64,000 bases of DNA from SKKC01 sp046542845 (lineage in GTDB: Bacteria > Spirochaetota > Spirochaetia > DSM-27196 > SKKC01), in assembly GCA_046542845.1 (NCBI GenBank), contig JBKHAN010000008.1:1-64000 (forward strand). The letters run 5' to 3'. The notes beneath the pieces were generated by a model, which worked only from the letters and a program-made list of their open reading frames with translations, was not told the origin of the DNA and ran no database searches. The position numbers and the translations under genes are program-made. Shown piece by piece: positions 1 through 8,792 of the stretch. Position 1 is the first letter of the stretch. The number at the start of each line of letters is the position of its first letter.

Positions 1-483
1 GGCTGACAGCTCACCCGGATCGATCCCCTGAAGCAGACCCACGACCTCCTGGTAATCAAGAGAAAATACCTCGAAGCGTATCTGTTCAGACAGCCCGGCA
101 AGATCGCGCACGATTAACTCGTGGACACCGAATACAGGTTCGGTTCCCACCGGATACGATACGGCCGAGCTTCCTACCCACACACGGCCGTCGTCGGTGC
201 TTCGTACATCAAGCAATTCTGTGGGAGCGCTCCAGACTATTCGCTCTGTCGGATCACGGAGTTCCCATGAGGCAATGTCTTCGAGTCCGTCATCGTCCGA
301 TACGCTCGCAAACAGCGACAGGCGCGGGGTAACAATTCCCGACTCGGGGTCATGGTACAGCATGACGGCGTTGCGGACGGACGATATACGCGGCGGGGCC
401 GGCGTACACCCGAGGAGCACGTGCAGCAGGATTATCAGGAATGCGGGGAATATGTAGTTGGATGTGCCTTGAAGGATTCTCAC
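1..483 (-). CDS. Putative lipoprotein (3' part missing, runs off left edge)
   Basis: A reading frame of at least 161 codons opens at a GTG (483) and continues off the window edge. The N-terminus looks like a lipoprotein signal peptide: Arg at residue 2, a hydrophobic run at about 11-24, then L-L-G-C with the lipidated Cys at residue 26. The mature part is rich in Asp, Val and Ser and reads like a beta-rich extracytoplasmic domain. I recognise no family. No clear Shine-Dalgarno sequence precedes the GTG, so the start is chosen for the signal peptide. It lies just downstream of the rpsU terminator on the same strand. Confidence 0.7.
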   Translation of the reverse strand, partial: MRILQGTSNYIFPAFLIILLHVLLGCTPAPPRISSVRNAVMLYHDPESGIVTPRLSLFASVSDDDGLEDIASWELRDPTERIVWSAPTELLDVRSTDDGRVWVGSSAVSYPVGTEPVFGVHELIVRDLAGLSEQIRFEVFSLDYQEVVGLLQGIDPGELSA

Positions 484-514
484 GATAACTGAGGGCCATA
501 CGAACGGTCGTACA

Positions 515-549
515 CAAAAAAAGCGCACGATATGCGGTATATCGTGCGC
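515..549 (-). terminator. Rho-independent terminator downstream of rpsU
   Basis: On the minus strand an 11-bp perfect stem (GCGCACGATAT pairing with ATATCGTGCGC, five-base loop, about 523-549) is followed directly by a T-run (about 516-522). This is the clearest intrinsic terminator in the window. It separates rpsU from the lipoprotein gene. Confidence 0.9.
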
Positions 550-561
550 CTCGAAGAAGGA

Positions 562-771
562 TCAGTAGCTTTTCTGACCCTGCGCTTTCCGTTGCTTCTT
601 GAGAAGCTTTCGTTCGAGCGACTTCTTTTTGCGATTCTTGATCGTTGACGGCTTTTCAAAGTATTCGCGCTTTTTCCACTCGCGAATAATGCCCTCTTTC
701 TCAACCATGCGTTTGAAACGCTTAATGGCACGCTCAAGGTTTTCGCTGTCGTCCAATCGAATATAGGCGAT
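562..771 (-). CDS. rpsU: 30S ribosomal protein S21 (bS21), apparent AUC start
   Basis: A small basic protein with the bS21 signature: ENLERAIKRFKR near the N-terminus, EGIIREWKKREYFEKPS in the middle and a Lys/Arg-rich tail. It sits on the 30S platform near the 16S 3' end and helps initiation. The conserved N-terminus (A-Y-I-R before L-D-D-S) is encoded in frame upstream of the first conventional start, a TTG at 756. The codon where the family has Met is ATC (771-769), and no ATG, GTG or TTG lies between it and an in-frame TGA. A near-perfect extended Shine-Dalgarno (AAGGGGGTGAT, 787-777) is correctly spaced for the ATC and too far from the TTG. I therefore annotate an AUC start (69 aa); the 64-aa TTG version is the alternative. 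Confidence 0.85.
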   Translation of the reverse strand: MAYIRLDDSENLERAIKRFKRMVEKEGIIREWKKREYFEKPSTIKNRKKKSLERKLLKKQRKAQGQKSY

Positions 772-776
772 AGTAC

Positions 777-795
777 ATCACCCCCTTTTTTGGGG
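777..795 (-). promoter_or_regulatory. rpsU Shine-Dalgarno inside a possible CCCC/GGGG hairpin
   Basis: The leader reads CCCC (795-792), six A, then GGGGG (785-781) running into TGAT. The G-run belongs to an extended SD complementary to the 16S 3' end with a single mismatch. The same Gs can pair with the CCCC four to six bases upstream, which would hide the SD. A regulatory role is inference. Confidence 0.5.
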
Positions 796-805
796 AATTT
801 ATGTG

Positions 806-836
806 TGTATAGTACCCATATGCGGGAGCGTGTCAA
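806..836 (-). promoter_or_regulatory. Sigma-70-type promoter for rpsU
   Basis: On the minus strand there is a perfect -35 TTGACA (836-831). Candidate -10 boxes are TACTAT (814-809, 16-base spacer) or TATACA (811-806, 19-base spacer). Transcription would start near 800 and give a leader of about 30 bases holding the SD. Confidence 0.6.
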
Positions 837-856
837 GCCGGCGGCATCGGCGAATA

Positions 857-2971
857 CTACGCACGCCGGAGGTCCTGCAGTACGAGCTGTACCGTCTCGT
901 TGCCCTGGTAGTGATTCACCGTAACCTCGAACACCGCGTCGACCATATCGTTAACCGCAAAATCGACCCCGAGTCGTTCACCGGCGTTCCAGAACAGCGC
1001 GGGCCACTTGTGCCTGCTCGAGTCCATCAGGAGCTTCGCGTGCTTTTTCTCGCCTTTTCCCACAATCTGGGCATCAACAATGCGCATTCCGCTGCTCATA
1101 AACCGAATCGCCTTGTGCTGTTGACCGTACGGACCGAGGCGCTCCACAAGCTCGCGAAGGTCCGGCGTCAGATGTTCATGCGGCAGTTCCGCGTCTATTG
1201 AAACGGTCGGTTCCGGTTCCTCGTCGAGCACAATCTGCGGGATCAGTTCGGCCAGCCTGCGCTCAAGCTCGGGCCACCTTTCATAGGCAAGGTGAAAACC
1301 TCCAGCCGCGTCGTGCCCTCCCCAGTCCTCAAGTATATCGTCGAGCTGGGAGAGGAATCGTGTCACCCCAAAGCCGCGCATTGAGCGAACGCTCCCCACG
1401 ACCCGGTCGCCAACGCGCGCTACGACGGTCGCCGGCGCGTTGAAAAGGCGAGCCAGTCGACCCGCGATAATCCCTGTAACACCTCGATGCACGTCGTCGT
1501 CCTTGACGAGCACGAAACGGCCGCCCGATGCTTCATAACTCTTTTGCGCCTGCGGTACGGCGCGCGTCCAGGCCGTCTCACCGATCTTCTTCCGTGTAAT
1601 GTTTAATTGAATAATCGCCTCTGCAAGCCGGGCACACTCTGCCGGATCGTTGGAGAGAAACAGTTGTACCGCCTTATCCGGTTCCCCCATGCGCCCGCTG
1701 GCGTTAATTACGGGTGCGATCTGCCAGGCTACATCGGTCGATGAAAGCGTCCGTCCAGCAAGCCCCAGTCGTGAAAGCAACTCACGAAGGCCGGGATTTC
1801 GGGTCGTCGCAAGCGCACGAAGCCCCTGACGTACGATAATGCGGTTTTCATCGATCAGCGGCATCATATCGGCCAGGGTACCAAGCGCAGGAAGATCAAG
1901 CTTTTCGGCGTACGAAGCACCGAGACGGGGCTCTTTCGCGGTGATAAATATGGAATACAGCTGTATAAGAACGTCGAGCTCCGACGGTGATTCCGTGGCG
2001 TAGACGGCCATCCTGGACTGGTCGCGCATCCGAATGAGGCTCTTGCCCTGAAGGGTCGGAAAAAACGTGTGAACCTCCGGCGCTATGTCGAGCACATTCA
2101 CGTCGACAGCGTTGCCAAACGCCTTTCGCAGGAGTTTGGTCTGAGTCGTTTCGTCGTAAACCAGGATCGCATTGCCCTGCAGGAATGAAAAGAGTCGGGT
2201 CTGTTCAACGCTCCCGACGCCCGGAACGAGACTCTCTGAAACCCGATCGATTTCTACGAGATTGATCAGACGTACTGCTTCAATAATGACTGTGTCGTTC
2301 CCGGGGCGAGCATTCAACAGGACAACGGGCTGCTTGTACAACTCGCTTTGCGCGAATACCAGTGCCCAGCGAAGTTTTGCCGCCAGGCCACAGCCGCACA
2401 AACCGTCAAAGGGGTAACTACTGTCTGCGAGCTTTGGATTTATGATAGCGACGGCCGGCGGCAGCTGCTCCGGGGCGTTGTGATGGTCAACAACCACCGT
2501 ATCGATCCCGCTCTGCTGCGCATACTCGATCAACTCGGCTGCGGTGATCCCGCAGTCAACCGTCACAATGAGCGTGCCGTCACGTTCGCGGAAACGGTCC
2601 ACGTGTTCCTGCTGTATGCTGTATGGATCATCACCCATAGGCACAGCCCATTCGACGTCCAGACCTATCTCCTGAAATGTACGTACAAGCAGGGTCGTTG
2701 ATGTAATACCGTCCACGTCCCGGTCACCGAAGACAAGAACACGCTCACCCTCGGTCGCGGCCTGAAGGATTCGGTCGACCGCGTCCTCCATTTCATCAAA
2801 GAGGAAGGGATTATGCAGATACCTGACATCATCTTCGAGCATGTACTGAATATCGCGCGCGTCTGTTATGTTCCTTCGACATAGAATCGCTGCCGTCAGC
2901 AAATCGACGCCGTACCGCTCGCTCATCGAGCGGACCTGACTCGAGTCTATTCGATCCTTGTTCCATCTCAT
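857..2971 (-). CDS. recJ: Single-stranded-DNA-specific exonuclease RecJ
   Basis: 5'-3' exonuclease on single-stranded DNA in recombination and mismatch repair. DHH-superfamily motifs are in order: GDRDVDGITST (about 82-92), VDCG (138-141), VDHHN (161-165), LPALGTLADMMPL (about 360-372). Later come the DHHA1 motif GGHDAAGGF and a C-terminal OB-like region. The first motif has Arg where many RecJs have Tyr. About 150 residues (roughly 205-355) are inserted between GLCGCGLAAKL and LDLPALG, making the protein 704 aa, against about 570 for E. coli RecJ. The gene starts six bases after deoA ends. AAAGGA lies about ten bases before the ATG, so deoA-recJ is probably one transcript. Confidence 0.93.
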   Translation of the reverse strand: MRWNKDRIDSSQVRSMSERYGVDLLTAAILCRRNITDARDIQYMLEDDVRYLHNPFLFDEMEDAVDRILQAATEGERVLVFGDRDVDGITSTTLLVRTFQEIGLDVEWAVPMGDDPYSIQQEHVDRFRERDGTLIVTVDCGITAAELIEYAQQSGIDTVVVDHHNAPEQLPPAVAIINPKLADSSYPFDGLCGCGLAAKLRWALVFAQSELYKQPVVLLNARPGNDTVIIEAVRLINLVEIDRVSESLVPGVGSVEQTRLFSFLQGNAILVYDETTQTKLLRKAFGNAVDVNVLDIAPEVHTFFPTLQGKSLIRMRDQSRMAVYATESPSELDVLIQLYSIFITAKEPRLGASYAEKLDLPALGTLADMMPLIDENRIIVRQGLRALATTRNPGLRELLSRLGLAGRTLSSTDVAWQIAPVINASGRMGEPDKAVQLFLSNDPAECARLAEAIIQLNITRKKIGETAWTRAVPQAQKSYEASGGRFVLVKDDDVHRGVTGIIAGRLARLFNAPATVVARVGDRVVGSVRSMRGFGVTRFLSQLDDILEDWGGHDAAGGFHLAYERWPELERRLAELIPQIVLDEEPEPTVSIDAELPHEHLTPDLRELVERLGPYGQQHKAIRFMSSGMRIVDAQIVGKGEKKHAKLLMDSSRHKWPALFWNAGERLGVDFAVNDMVDAVFEVTVNHYQGNETVQLVLQDLRRA

Positions 2972-2977
2972 CCGAAT

Positions 2978-4291
2978 CTAATCCTTTAGTGTTGCGACTT
3001 CATCGAGGATCATGGATGCGACCACCGTCGGCTTTTCAGCCGAGATGGTGATTGCGTCGCGAAGCCACGCAAGCGAGTCTGACATTCGTGACTCGTCCCG
3101 CGCGAATAATCGGGCTATCGGGTCACCCTCTCGTACCGCATCGCCGGGTTTCCGTTCGAGGAGAATGCCGACATCGGGAAGTACCGCGTCTTCAGCGCGC
3201 ATCCTTCCAGCGCCGAGTATTCCCGCCGCGCGACCAAACGAGTAGGCATCCAGCTTCTCCACGAAACCGTCGCGAGCAGCTTTCCACACGTGCTCTATCG
3301 GTGCACGTTTCACGGGCGACAGCACCTGTTCGCCATTGCCACCCTGGGCGGAAACATTCCGTACGAACCGTTCAAGTGCACTGCCATCTTCAATCGCAGC
3401 CCGGCACCGTTGTAGACCTTCGTCTACAGACGATGCGCGTCCGGCGGCAACGAGCATCCACGCGCCCAGTCTCAGCGTCACCTCCATGAGATCATGCGGA
3501 CCCTCTCCCTTCAGGCAGTTCACCGATTCTTCGACCTCAAGCGCGTTTCCTATCGCAAATCCCAGCGGGGAATCCATTCGAGTAATGCATGTGACAACCG
3601 GCCTGCCCAACGCGGCCGATGCGCTTCTGAGGCTCGATGCGAGCGCCTGCGCCTGATCCAGACGCTTCATGAAGGCCCCTGACCCGCACTTGACGTCAAA
3701 TACGAGAGCCTCGGCGCCTTCGGCAAATTTCTTGGAAAGTATGCTCGCGGTTATGAGCGGTATTGATTCGACCGTGCCCGTAACATCACGAAGTGCGTAA
3801 AGAAGACGGTCTGCCGGTACAACATCGCGACTCTGCCCGGTCATCGCAAAGCCACAGTCACGGATAACGTCACGAAACCGTTCTTCGCTCAGAGCCGTCG
3901 TGTAACCGTCTATACTTTCGAGTTTGTCGAGGGTCCCCCCCGTGTGGCCGAGTCCGCGACCGCTCATCATGGGAACCTGAACACCGCATGCCGCTACCAT
4001 GGGAGCCAGTACAAGGCTGACTTTGTCGCCGACTCCTCCGGTCGAGTGTTTGTCGACCAGCGGACCGGAAAGCCCGGACAGATCAAAGGTCCGCCCGCTT
4101 TGTATCATGACCTCTGTAAGCGTACCGGTCTCTTCGGGCGTCAGTCCGTTTAAAAATGCCGCCATAAGCCACGCGGAAACCTGATATTCGGGCACCGTTT
4201 CATTCACCGCCCCCGACACCAGTTCCTGAATCTCCTCCTGCGTGTTCGGTCGATTATCCCGTTTATGGATAATCGTGTCTAAAATGCTCAT
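2978..4291 (-). CDS. deoA: Thymidine / pyrimidine-nucleoside phosphorylase
   Basis: Cleaves thymidine or other pyrimidine nucleosides with phosphate to free base plus (deoxy)ribose-1-phosphate, for salvage. It carries the family signature SGRGLGHTGGTLDKLES, the phosphate-binding KHSTGGVGDK segment and a C-terminal barrel-sandwich domain. The frame is open to 4513, but homology begins at MSILDTIIHKR. An ATG at 4291 has AAAGGA about nine bases upstream, giving 437 aa, the usual family length. The gene could equally be named pdp; sequence alone does not separate thymidine from broad pyrimidine specificity. It is first in a likely deoA-recJ unit. Confidence 0.9.
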   Translation of the reverse strand: MSILDTIIHKRDNRPNTQEEIQELVSGAVNETVPEYQVSAWLMAAFLNGLTPEETGTLTEVMIQSGRTFDLSGLSGPLVDKHSTGGVGDKVSLVLAPMVAACGVQVPMMSGRGLGHTGGTLDKLESIDGYTTALSEERFRDVIRDCGFAMTGQSRDVVPADRLLYALRDVTGTVESIPLITASILSKKFAEGAEALVFDVKCGSGAFMKRLDQAQALASSLRSASAALGRPVVTCITRMDSPLGFAIGNALEVEESVNCLKGEGPHDLMEVTLRLGAWMLVAAGRASSVDEGLQRCRAAIEDGSALERFVRNVSAQGGNGEQVLSPVKRAPIEHVWKAARDGFVEKLDAYSFGRAAGILGAGRMRAEDAVLPDVGILLERKPGDAVREGDPIARLFARDESRMSDSLAWLRDAITISAEKPTVVASMILDEVATLKD

Positions 4292-4384
4292 GCGTGTATT
4301 CCTTTCAGCGTCTGATTTGACGATTGGGTATGGTACCACAGCTTGTACTATCTGAATATACACGACCATCCTCACGGATGATTG

Positions 4385-4413
4385 TTGCGCTTCGGAGTGG
4401 AATTCCATTATTT
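4385..4413 (+). promoter_or_regulatory. Possible promoter of the HAD gene, -10 box next to the ATG
   Basis: TTGCGC (4385-4390), 17 bases, TTATTT (4408-4413), then seven bases to the ATG at 4421. No SD is present. The hexamers are weak individually, but the layout matches the near-leaderless starts seen elsewhere in the window. Confidence 0.3.
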
Positions 4414-4420
4414 TTCGCGT

Positions 4421-4897
4421 ATGTTTAAACTCTTCGTCGACCTCGACGGTGTACTGGCAGACTTTGACAGAGGTGTTCAGGATCTTACAGGTCGACCGCC
4501 GGACCAACTCCATCCAAAACGAATGTGGGCAGCGATCGCCCGTGCGGACGGTTTCTACGAAAATCTGCGCTGGATGGAGGATGGTAAAGTGCTCTGGAAC
4601 GCAGTACGATCAAATGAACCTACCATCCTGACCGGTCTTCCAATGGGTTCGTGGGCCGAACCTCAGAAACGGGCGTGGTGCGCTCGTGAGCTCGGTCCGG
4701 ATATTCCCGTTATCACCTGCATGTCCCGTCACAAGGCAGCACGCGCCGCCGAACACACCCCGGAGAACGCCGTCATGGTACTCGTGGACGACCGCGAGAA
4801 GCTCCGGGAGTCCTGGGAGGCGGCTGGAGGAGTTTTTATTCTCCACACCGATGCCGACTCAAGCATTGCGGCGCTCACGGAAGCCGGAGTCCTGTAA
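4421..4897 (+). CDS. HAD-superfamily phosphatase, 5'-nucleotidase-like
   Basis: A short (158 aa) HAD hydrolase. The N-terminal DLDGVLADFD is motif I, with nucleophile and general-acid Asp; ILTGLP supplies the motif II Thr; a Lys at QKRAWC and VLVDDREK supply motifs III and IV. The layout resembles 5'(3')-deoxyribonucleotidases. That would fit the neighbouring divergent deoA in nucleotide turnover, but the substrate is inferred. The frame is open from 4382; the ATG at 4421 is chosen because homology starts immediately after it and a promoter-like element ends seven bases upstream. Its 3' end is seven bases from that of recO. Confidence 0.75.
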   Translation: MFKLFVDLDGVLADFDRGVQDLTGRPPDQLHPKRMWAAIARADGFYENLRWMEDGKVLWNAVRSNEPTILTGLPMGSWAEPQKRAWCARELGPDIPVITCMSRHKAARAAEHTPENAVMVLVDDREKLRESWEAAGGVFILHTDADSSIAALTEAGVL

Positions 4898-4904
4898 CAG
4901 GAGC

Positions 4905-5573
4905 TCAGGAGTACAAACCAAGAATCCCGCCGGCGGTCTTTACCGTATTCAGCTCGAGCTCGAGGACACGCTGCACGGACCGGACAAGATACGGTAATGC
5001 GTCGGGAAGCGGCCGGCTAAGCCCCATTGCCAACTCGACCGTTTCCTCCACCGACTCGTTGTCGATCGACGCTACAACACGCCGCATACCGGGGTCGCTG
5101 ACGGCGTCGGGGTCTAAGGGCGCTCCTGTAAACTGGAGGAACCGGAGCATGAACTGTACGCATACGAGACGCGTCATTTCCTCGTTCGCGTCGCGTACAA
5201 GCAGAAGACACTCTCTGAACACGCCGTACAGCTCACGCGATGCTTCACCACCTCCGAAAGACCGGAGAATAATCTCGGCCCACAGCGACGCGGTGTAGTA
5301 ACGAAGCACATCCTCCCGGATTCCATAAAACATATCAAATACTTCGACATCGTTGATTTTAACGTTTTGCTTGACCGGATCGCGATAGATGTAGAACTTT
5401 CCCCATACAAACGGGTCAGTAATTCCGCGAAGACTCCCTTTCCTGCTGTAAGCACCGAAAGCAGTTGCCCGGACGAGGCCACTGTCGGGGGTAAACAGGC
5501 TCAAGCCCTTGTGCATTTCGCCGAAGCGACGGTTTTCGAGCACGACGGCTTCGACGGTACTGTGGCGTTCCAT
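4905..5573 (-). CDS. recO: DNA repair protein RecO
   Basis: Recombination mediator that works with RecR to load RecA on SSB-coated single-stranded DNA. The N-terminal OB-fold region is recognisable (VLENRRFGEMHKGLSLFTPDSGL followed by the AYSRKGSLRG type of segment), then a helical domain. At 222 aa it is near the usual size. I see no four-cysteine zinc finger, which many RecO proteins have and others lack. It starts 33 bases from the divergent lon. Confidence 0.85.
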   Translation of the reverse strand: MERHSTVEAVVLENRRFGEMHKGLSLFTPDSGLVRATAFGAYSRKGSLRGITDPFVWGKFYIYRDPVKQNVKINDVEVFDMFYGIREDVLRYYTASLWAEIILRSFGGGEASRELYGVFRECLLLVRDANEEMTRLVCVQFMLRFLQFTGAPLDPDAVSDPGMRRVVASIDNESVEETVELAMGLSRPLPDALPYLVRSVQRVLELELNTVKTAGGILGLYS

Positions 5574-5605
5574 TCTGGCCCATACTATAATCGAGGGAAC
5601 ACATT

Positions 5606-7954
5606 ATGGACACAGAGAATCTCAAACACATCATTCCTGCAGATCACATTATTCCGACACGGCTCGTCATTATTCCCGTTACCGGTCGACCACTGTACCC
5701 GGGAATATTCATGCCGATGATGGTCACCGGTGAGCGCGACCTGAAGGCTGTTCAGGAGGCCAGCTCGTCCGACGGATTTGTCGGTCTCGTACTTACCCGC
5801 GACGAGGATGCCGATGAGCCGTCCGCGGGGGACCTTTTCGAAACAGGCACCGCAGCTCGTATCGTCAAAAAGATCAATCTACCCGATGGCGGCCTGAATA
5901 TATTCGTGCAGACCATCAAACGATTCCGCATAAAAAAAGTACTCAAGAGTTCAGACCCCATTGTCGTAGCTGCAGAACAGCTCGAGGATACAAACTTCGA
6001 GGGAGATGAGGTGAAAGCCCTCACCCGAAGCCTTATCGGAGAAATGAAACAGGTCTCGGAAAATAATCCACTGTTCTCTGAAGAGATGCGCCTCAACATG
6101 GTCAACATAGACCATCCCGGCAAGATCGCCGACTTTATCGCGAGTATTCTGAATCTCGATCGTGAAGCCCAGCAAAAGGTTCTCGAGACCACCGATGTCC
6201 GCGAACGCATGGAAACTGTCCTTGTTCATATAAAAAAGGAACAGGAACTTATGCGTATACAGAAGCGCATACAGGCCCAAATCAACGAGAAAATTGAGAA
6301 GAGTCAGCGCGAGTATTTTCTCAAGGAGCAACTGAAAGCAATCCGCGAAGAACTGGGCATGCCTGGTGATGCGAAGAGCAGCGAGTTGAAGCGTCTGCGG
6401 GAACAGATAGAATCCATTGATCTTCCGGAGAGTGTTCGCGAATCCGTCGAGCAGGAGCTTGAGAAGTTTTCCCTGACCGAGCCACAGTCACCTGAGTTTG
6501 CGATCACGAGGAATTACCTCGATACCATTATCAGTCTTCCGTGGGGCGATCCTGCGGCGGAGGACATAGACATAGCCAAGGCATCGGAGATCCTTGAGAA
6601 AGACCACTACGGACTGAACGACGTAAAGGAACGAATCCTTGAGTTCCTCTCGGTGAGAAAGCTCAGAAAAGACACAAAAGGATCGATAATATGTCTCGTC
6701 GGGCCCCCCGGGGTCGGAAAAACCAGTATCGGGCGCAGCATCGCGCGGGCTCTCGACAAGGAGTTTTTCCGCTTCTCCGTCGGGGGCATGAGGGACGAGG
6801 CGGAAATCAAGGGCCATAGGCGTACCTACGTCGGCGCGATGCCTGGAAAAATTATTCAAGGCCTGAAAATTGTAAAGGACCGGGCGCCGGTATTCATGAT
6901 AGACGAGATAGATAAACTTGGCGCGGGCATACAGGGCGACCCTTCAAGCGCGCTGCTTGAGGTCCTTGATCCGGAACAGAATACCGACTTCCGGGATCAC
7001 TATCTCGACCTGCCCTTTGATGTCTCGAATATTCTATTTGTAACCACTGCAAACAACATGGATACGATTCCCGCTCCTTTGCTCGATCGAATGGAGGTCA
7101 TACGAATCTCCGGTTATATAAACGAGGAGAAAACGGCAATTGCACGGAAGTACCTTGTTCCCAAGTCATTGCACCGTGCCGGTCTTAAACGAAGCGAGGT
7201 CAAGTACACAAAAACCACCCTGATCGCGATCGCAGACCGATACGCCCGGGAAGCCGGAATGCGCAACTACGAGAAAGCTCTCGACCGGATTCATCGAAAA
7301 ATTGCCCGTGCGAAGCTCGAAAACAGGCTCGAAACGCCGGTAAAGATGACCCCGGATATGCTTTCTACCTACCTCGGCCACCCTTCGTTTGAGGAACTGA
7401 ATGAGCGGGTCGTCGACAAGCCGGGCATGGCAATCGGACTCGCATGGACCCCCTACGGTGGTGATACGCTACTGATTGAAGCTTCCAAGCTGCCGGGTAA
7501 GGAAGCGTTCAAGCTGACGGGCAAAATGGGCGAAGTCATGCAGGAGTCGGCCAACATTGCGTACACCTATGCACGCAGTATCGCGTCCGAGTTCGGAATA
7601 CCATCGGATTTCTTCGACAGCCACAGCATACATTTGCATATACCGGCAGGCGCCATTCCGAAAGACGGTCCGTCCGCCGGGATTACAATGGCGACGACGC
7701 TGCTGAGTCTTTCGAGATCAAAAGCAATCAGAAAGCAGGTGGCAATGACCGGGGAGCTTTCCTTACTTGGTTCAGTACTTCCGATAGGTGGTCTGAAGGA
7801 AAAAACGGTCGCCGCCAAGCGAGCACACATAAAAACCATTATTTTTCCGAAAGCAAATGAAAAGGACCTTGAGGATATCCCGGAGCATGTCAGAAAAGGT
7901 ATACGCTTCGTTCCGGTTTCTACCATGGCCGAAGTGATTGCGGAGGTTTTTTGA
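5606..7954 (+). CDS. lon: ATP-dependent protease Lon
   Basis: Cytoplasmic AAA+ serine protease that degrades misfolded and regulatory proteins. Domains in order: N-terminal substrate-binding LON domain (about 1-200), coiled-coil region, AAA+ module with Walker A GPPGVGKTS and Walker B VFMIDEIDK, then the protease domain. The catalytic dyad is Ser690 in KDGPSAG and Lys733 in GGLKEK, 43 residues apart as in E. coli Lon. At 782 aa it is full length. The ATG at 5606 has GAGG about nine bases upstream. Its stop overlaps the start of the next gene in TTGA, so the two are probably translationally coupled. Confidence 0.97.
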   Translation: MDTENLKHIIPADHIIPTRLVIIPVTGRPLYPGIFMPMMVTGERDLKAVQEASSSDGFVGLVLTRDEDADEPSAGDLFETGTAARIVKKINLPDGGLNIFVQTIKRFRIKKVLKSSDPIVVAAEQLEDTNFEGDEVKALTRSLIGEMKQVSENNPLFSEEMRLNMVNIDHPGKIADFIASILNLDREAQQKVLETTDVRERMETVLVHIKKEQELMRIQKRIQAQINEKIEKSQREYFLKEQLKAIREELGMPGDAKSSELKRLREQIESIDLPESVRESVEQELEKFSLTEPQSPEFAITRNYLDTIISLPWGDPAAEDIDIAKASEILEKDHYGLNDVKERILEFLSVRKLRKDTKGSIICLVGPPGVGKTSIGRSIARALDKEFFRFSVGGMRDEAEIKGHRRTYVGAMPGKIIQGLKIVKDRAPVFMIDEIDKLGAGIQGDPSSALLEVLDPEQNTDFRDHYLDLPFDVSNILFVTTANNMDTIPAPLLDRMEVIRISGYINEEKTAIARKYLVPKSLHRAGLKRSEVKYTKTTLIAIADRYAREAGMRNYEKALDRIHRKIARAKLENRLETPVKMTPDMLSTYLGHPSFEELNERVVDKPGMAIGLAWTPYGGDTLLIEASKLPGKEAFKLTGKMGEVMQESANIAYTYARSIASEFGIPSDFFDSHSIHLHIPAGAIPKDGPSAGITMATTLLSLSRSKAIRKQVAMTGELSLLGSVLPIGGLKEKTVAAKRAHIKTIIFPKANEKDLEDIPEHVRKGIRFVPVSTMAEVIAEVF

Positions 7955-8760
7955 GAAGATCACCGGCTTGCTGTGTATTCTTCATACTGTTGATACTGAC
8001 AGGAACGCCGTCGGTAGCGCTCGGACGTGGTGCCGTACACCCGGACTTCGCAATGTCGAGTTCGGAATTCAATGAGATCGTTTCAACGCTCCCAATTGAA
8101 ATACGTACACGTGCACTCCGGAATCCGACACGCTTCCTTGATCTCACCGCTGCGGTTCTCGATTCTGATATTGAGCTGCTGCGTCATGTCGATCGTTCCC
8201 ATGGGCTTGAGCCGGACGACGAACCGGCAGGTATGGTCGGTCTTCGGACCTTTGCAGATTCCATTTCCGTATCTGCGCCCGACGACAGACTCGTCGAACG
8301 AGCGGCTCTCGCTTTGCGCGACATGACGGACGCTGCGCGCCTGGACGATGTGAACCTCGACGTGTCGAGTGTGTACCGCGATTACGAAACCCAGGAGGAG
8401 CTGTACGCCAATCACCTCGAACGGTTCGGGTATCGTCTCACATCACAGCTTGTCGCACCGCCCGGTCACAGCGAACACCAGCTCGGGACCACCGTCGACT
8501 TCTTCCCGGTCGGTCGCAACTTCGACGGCACGCCGCAGGATCTGTGGTTGAGAGCACACGCGGCCGACTACGGATTCTCGCTCAGTTACCCTTCCGGTCT
8601 TGAAGACGTCACGGGCTACCTCTATGAAAGCTGGCACTATCGGTATATCGGTAGCGACGCGGTCGCAATGAAAGACAGTTTCTTCCGTGGCGTGCAGTAC
8701 TACCTCACCCGTTTTTTTGACGAACACGGCCCGTTTCTGGCACAGGTCTACCGGCGGTAG
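7951..8760 (+). CDS. Exported D-Ala-D-Ala carboxypeptidase, VanY/M15 family
   Basis: Zinc peptidase expected to trim D-alanine from peptidoglycan stems in the periplasm. An N-terminal signal peptide is followed by the M15B core: SSVYRDYETQ, GHSEHQLGTTVDF with the metal His and Asp, and ESWHYRY with the catalytic/metal W-H pair. It starts at TTG (7951), overlapping the lon stop by four bases, with GGAGG a few bases before. At 269 aa it is typical. Its place in a lon operon suggests envelope or stress housekeeping. Confidence 0.87.
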   Translation: MRRSPACCVFFILLILTGTPSVALGRGAVHPDFAMSSSEFNEIVSTLPIEIRTRALRNPTRFLDLTAAVLDSDIELLRHVDRSHGLEPDDEPAGMVGLRTFADSISVSAPDDRLVERAALALRDMTDAARLDDVNLDVSSVYRDYETQEELYANHLERFGYRLTSQLVAPPGHSEHQLGTTVDFFPVGRNFDGTPQDLWLRAHAADYGFSLSYPSGLEDVTGYLYESWHYRYIGSDAVAMKDSFFRGVQYYLTRFFDEHGPFLAQVYRR

Positions 8761-8780
8761 AGCATCCACGCCTCGAATGA

Positions 8781-8786
8781 TATACT
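8781..8786 (+). promoter_or_regulatory. -10-like TATACT six bases before the DUF1015 start
   Basis: TATACT is followed by six bases and then the ATG at 8793. No convincing -35 or SD is visible. Part of the recurrent near-leaderless pattern. Confidence 0.3.
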
Positions 8787-8792
8787 TTGGGA

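Noticed and set aside
480..836. 118-residue minus-strand frame covering rpsU
   Set aside because: Runs through the rpsU terminator and promoter in another frame; rpsU itself is clear.
4337..4380. Possible promoter or operator between deoA and the HAD gene
   Set aside because: TTGACG and TATACA-like boxes are present, but none is at a workable spacing. No palindrome of useful length was found.
5586..5591. TATAAT between recO and lon as the lon promoter
   Set aside because: The -35 is poor, and transcription from it would begin at or after the SD (GAGG, 5594-5597) that lon seems to use. The sequence also lies within a 33-base divergent gap, so it may serve neither gene.
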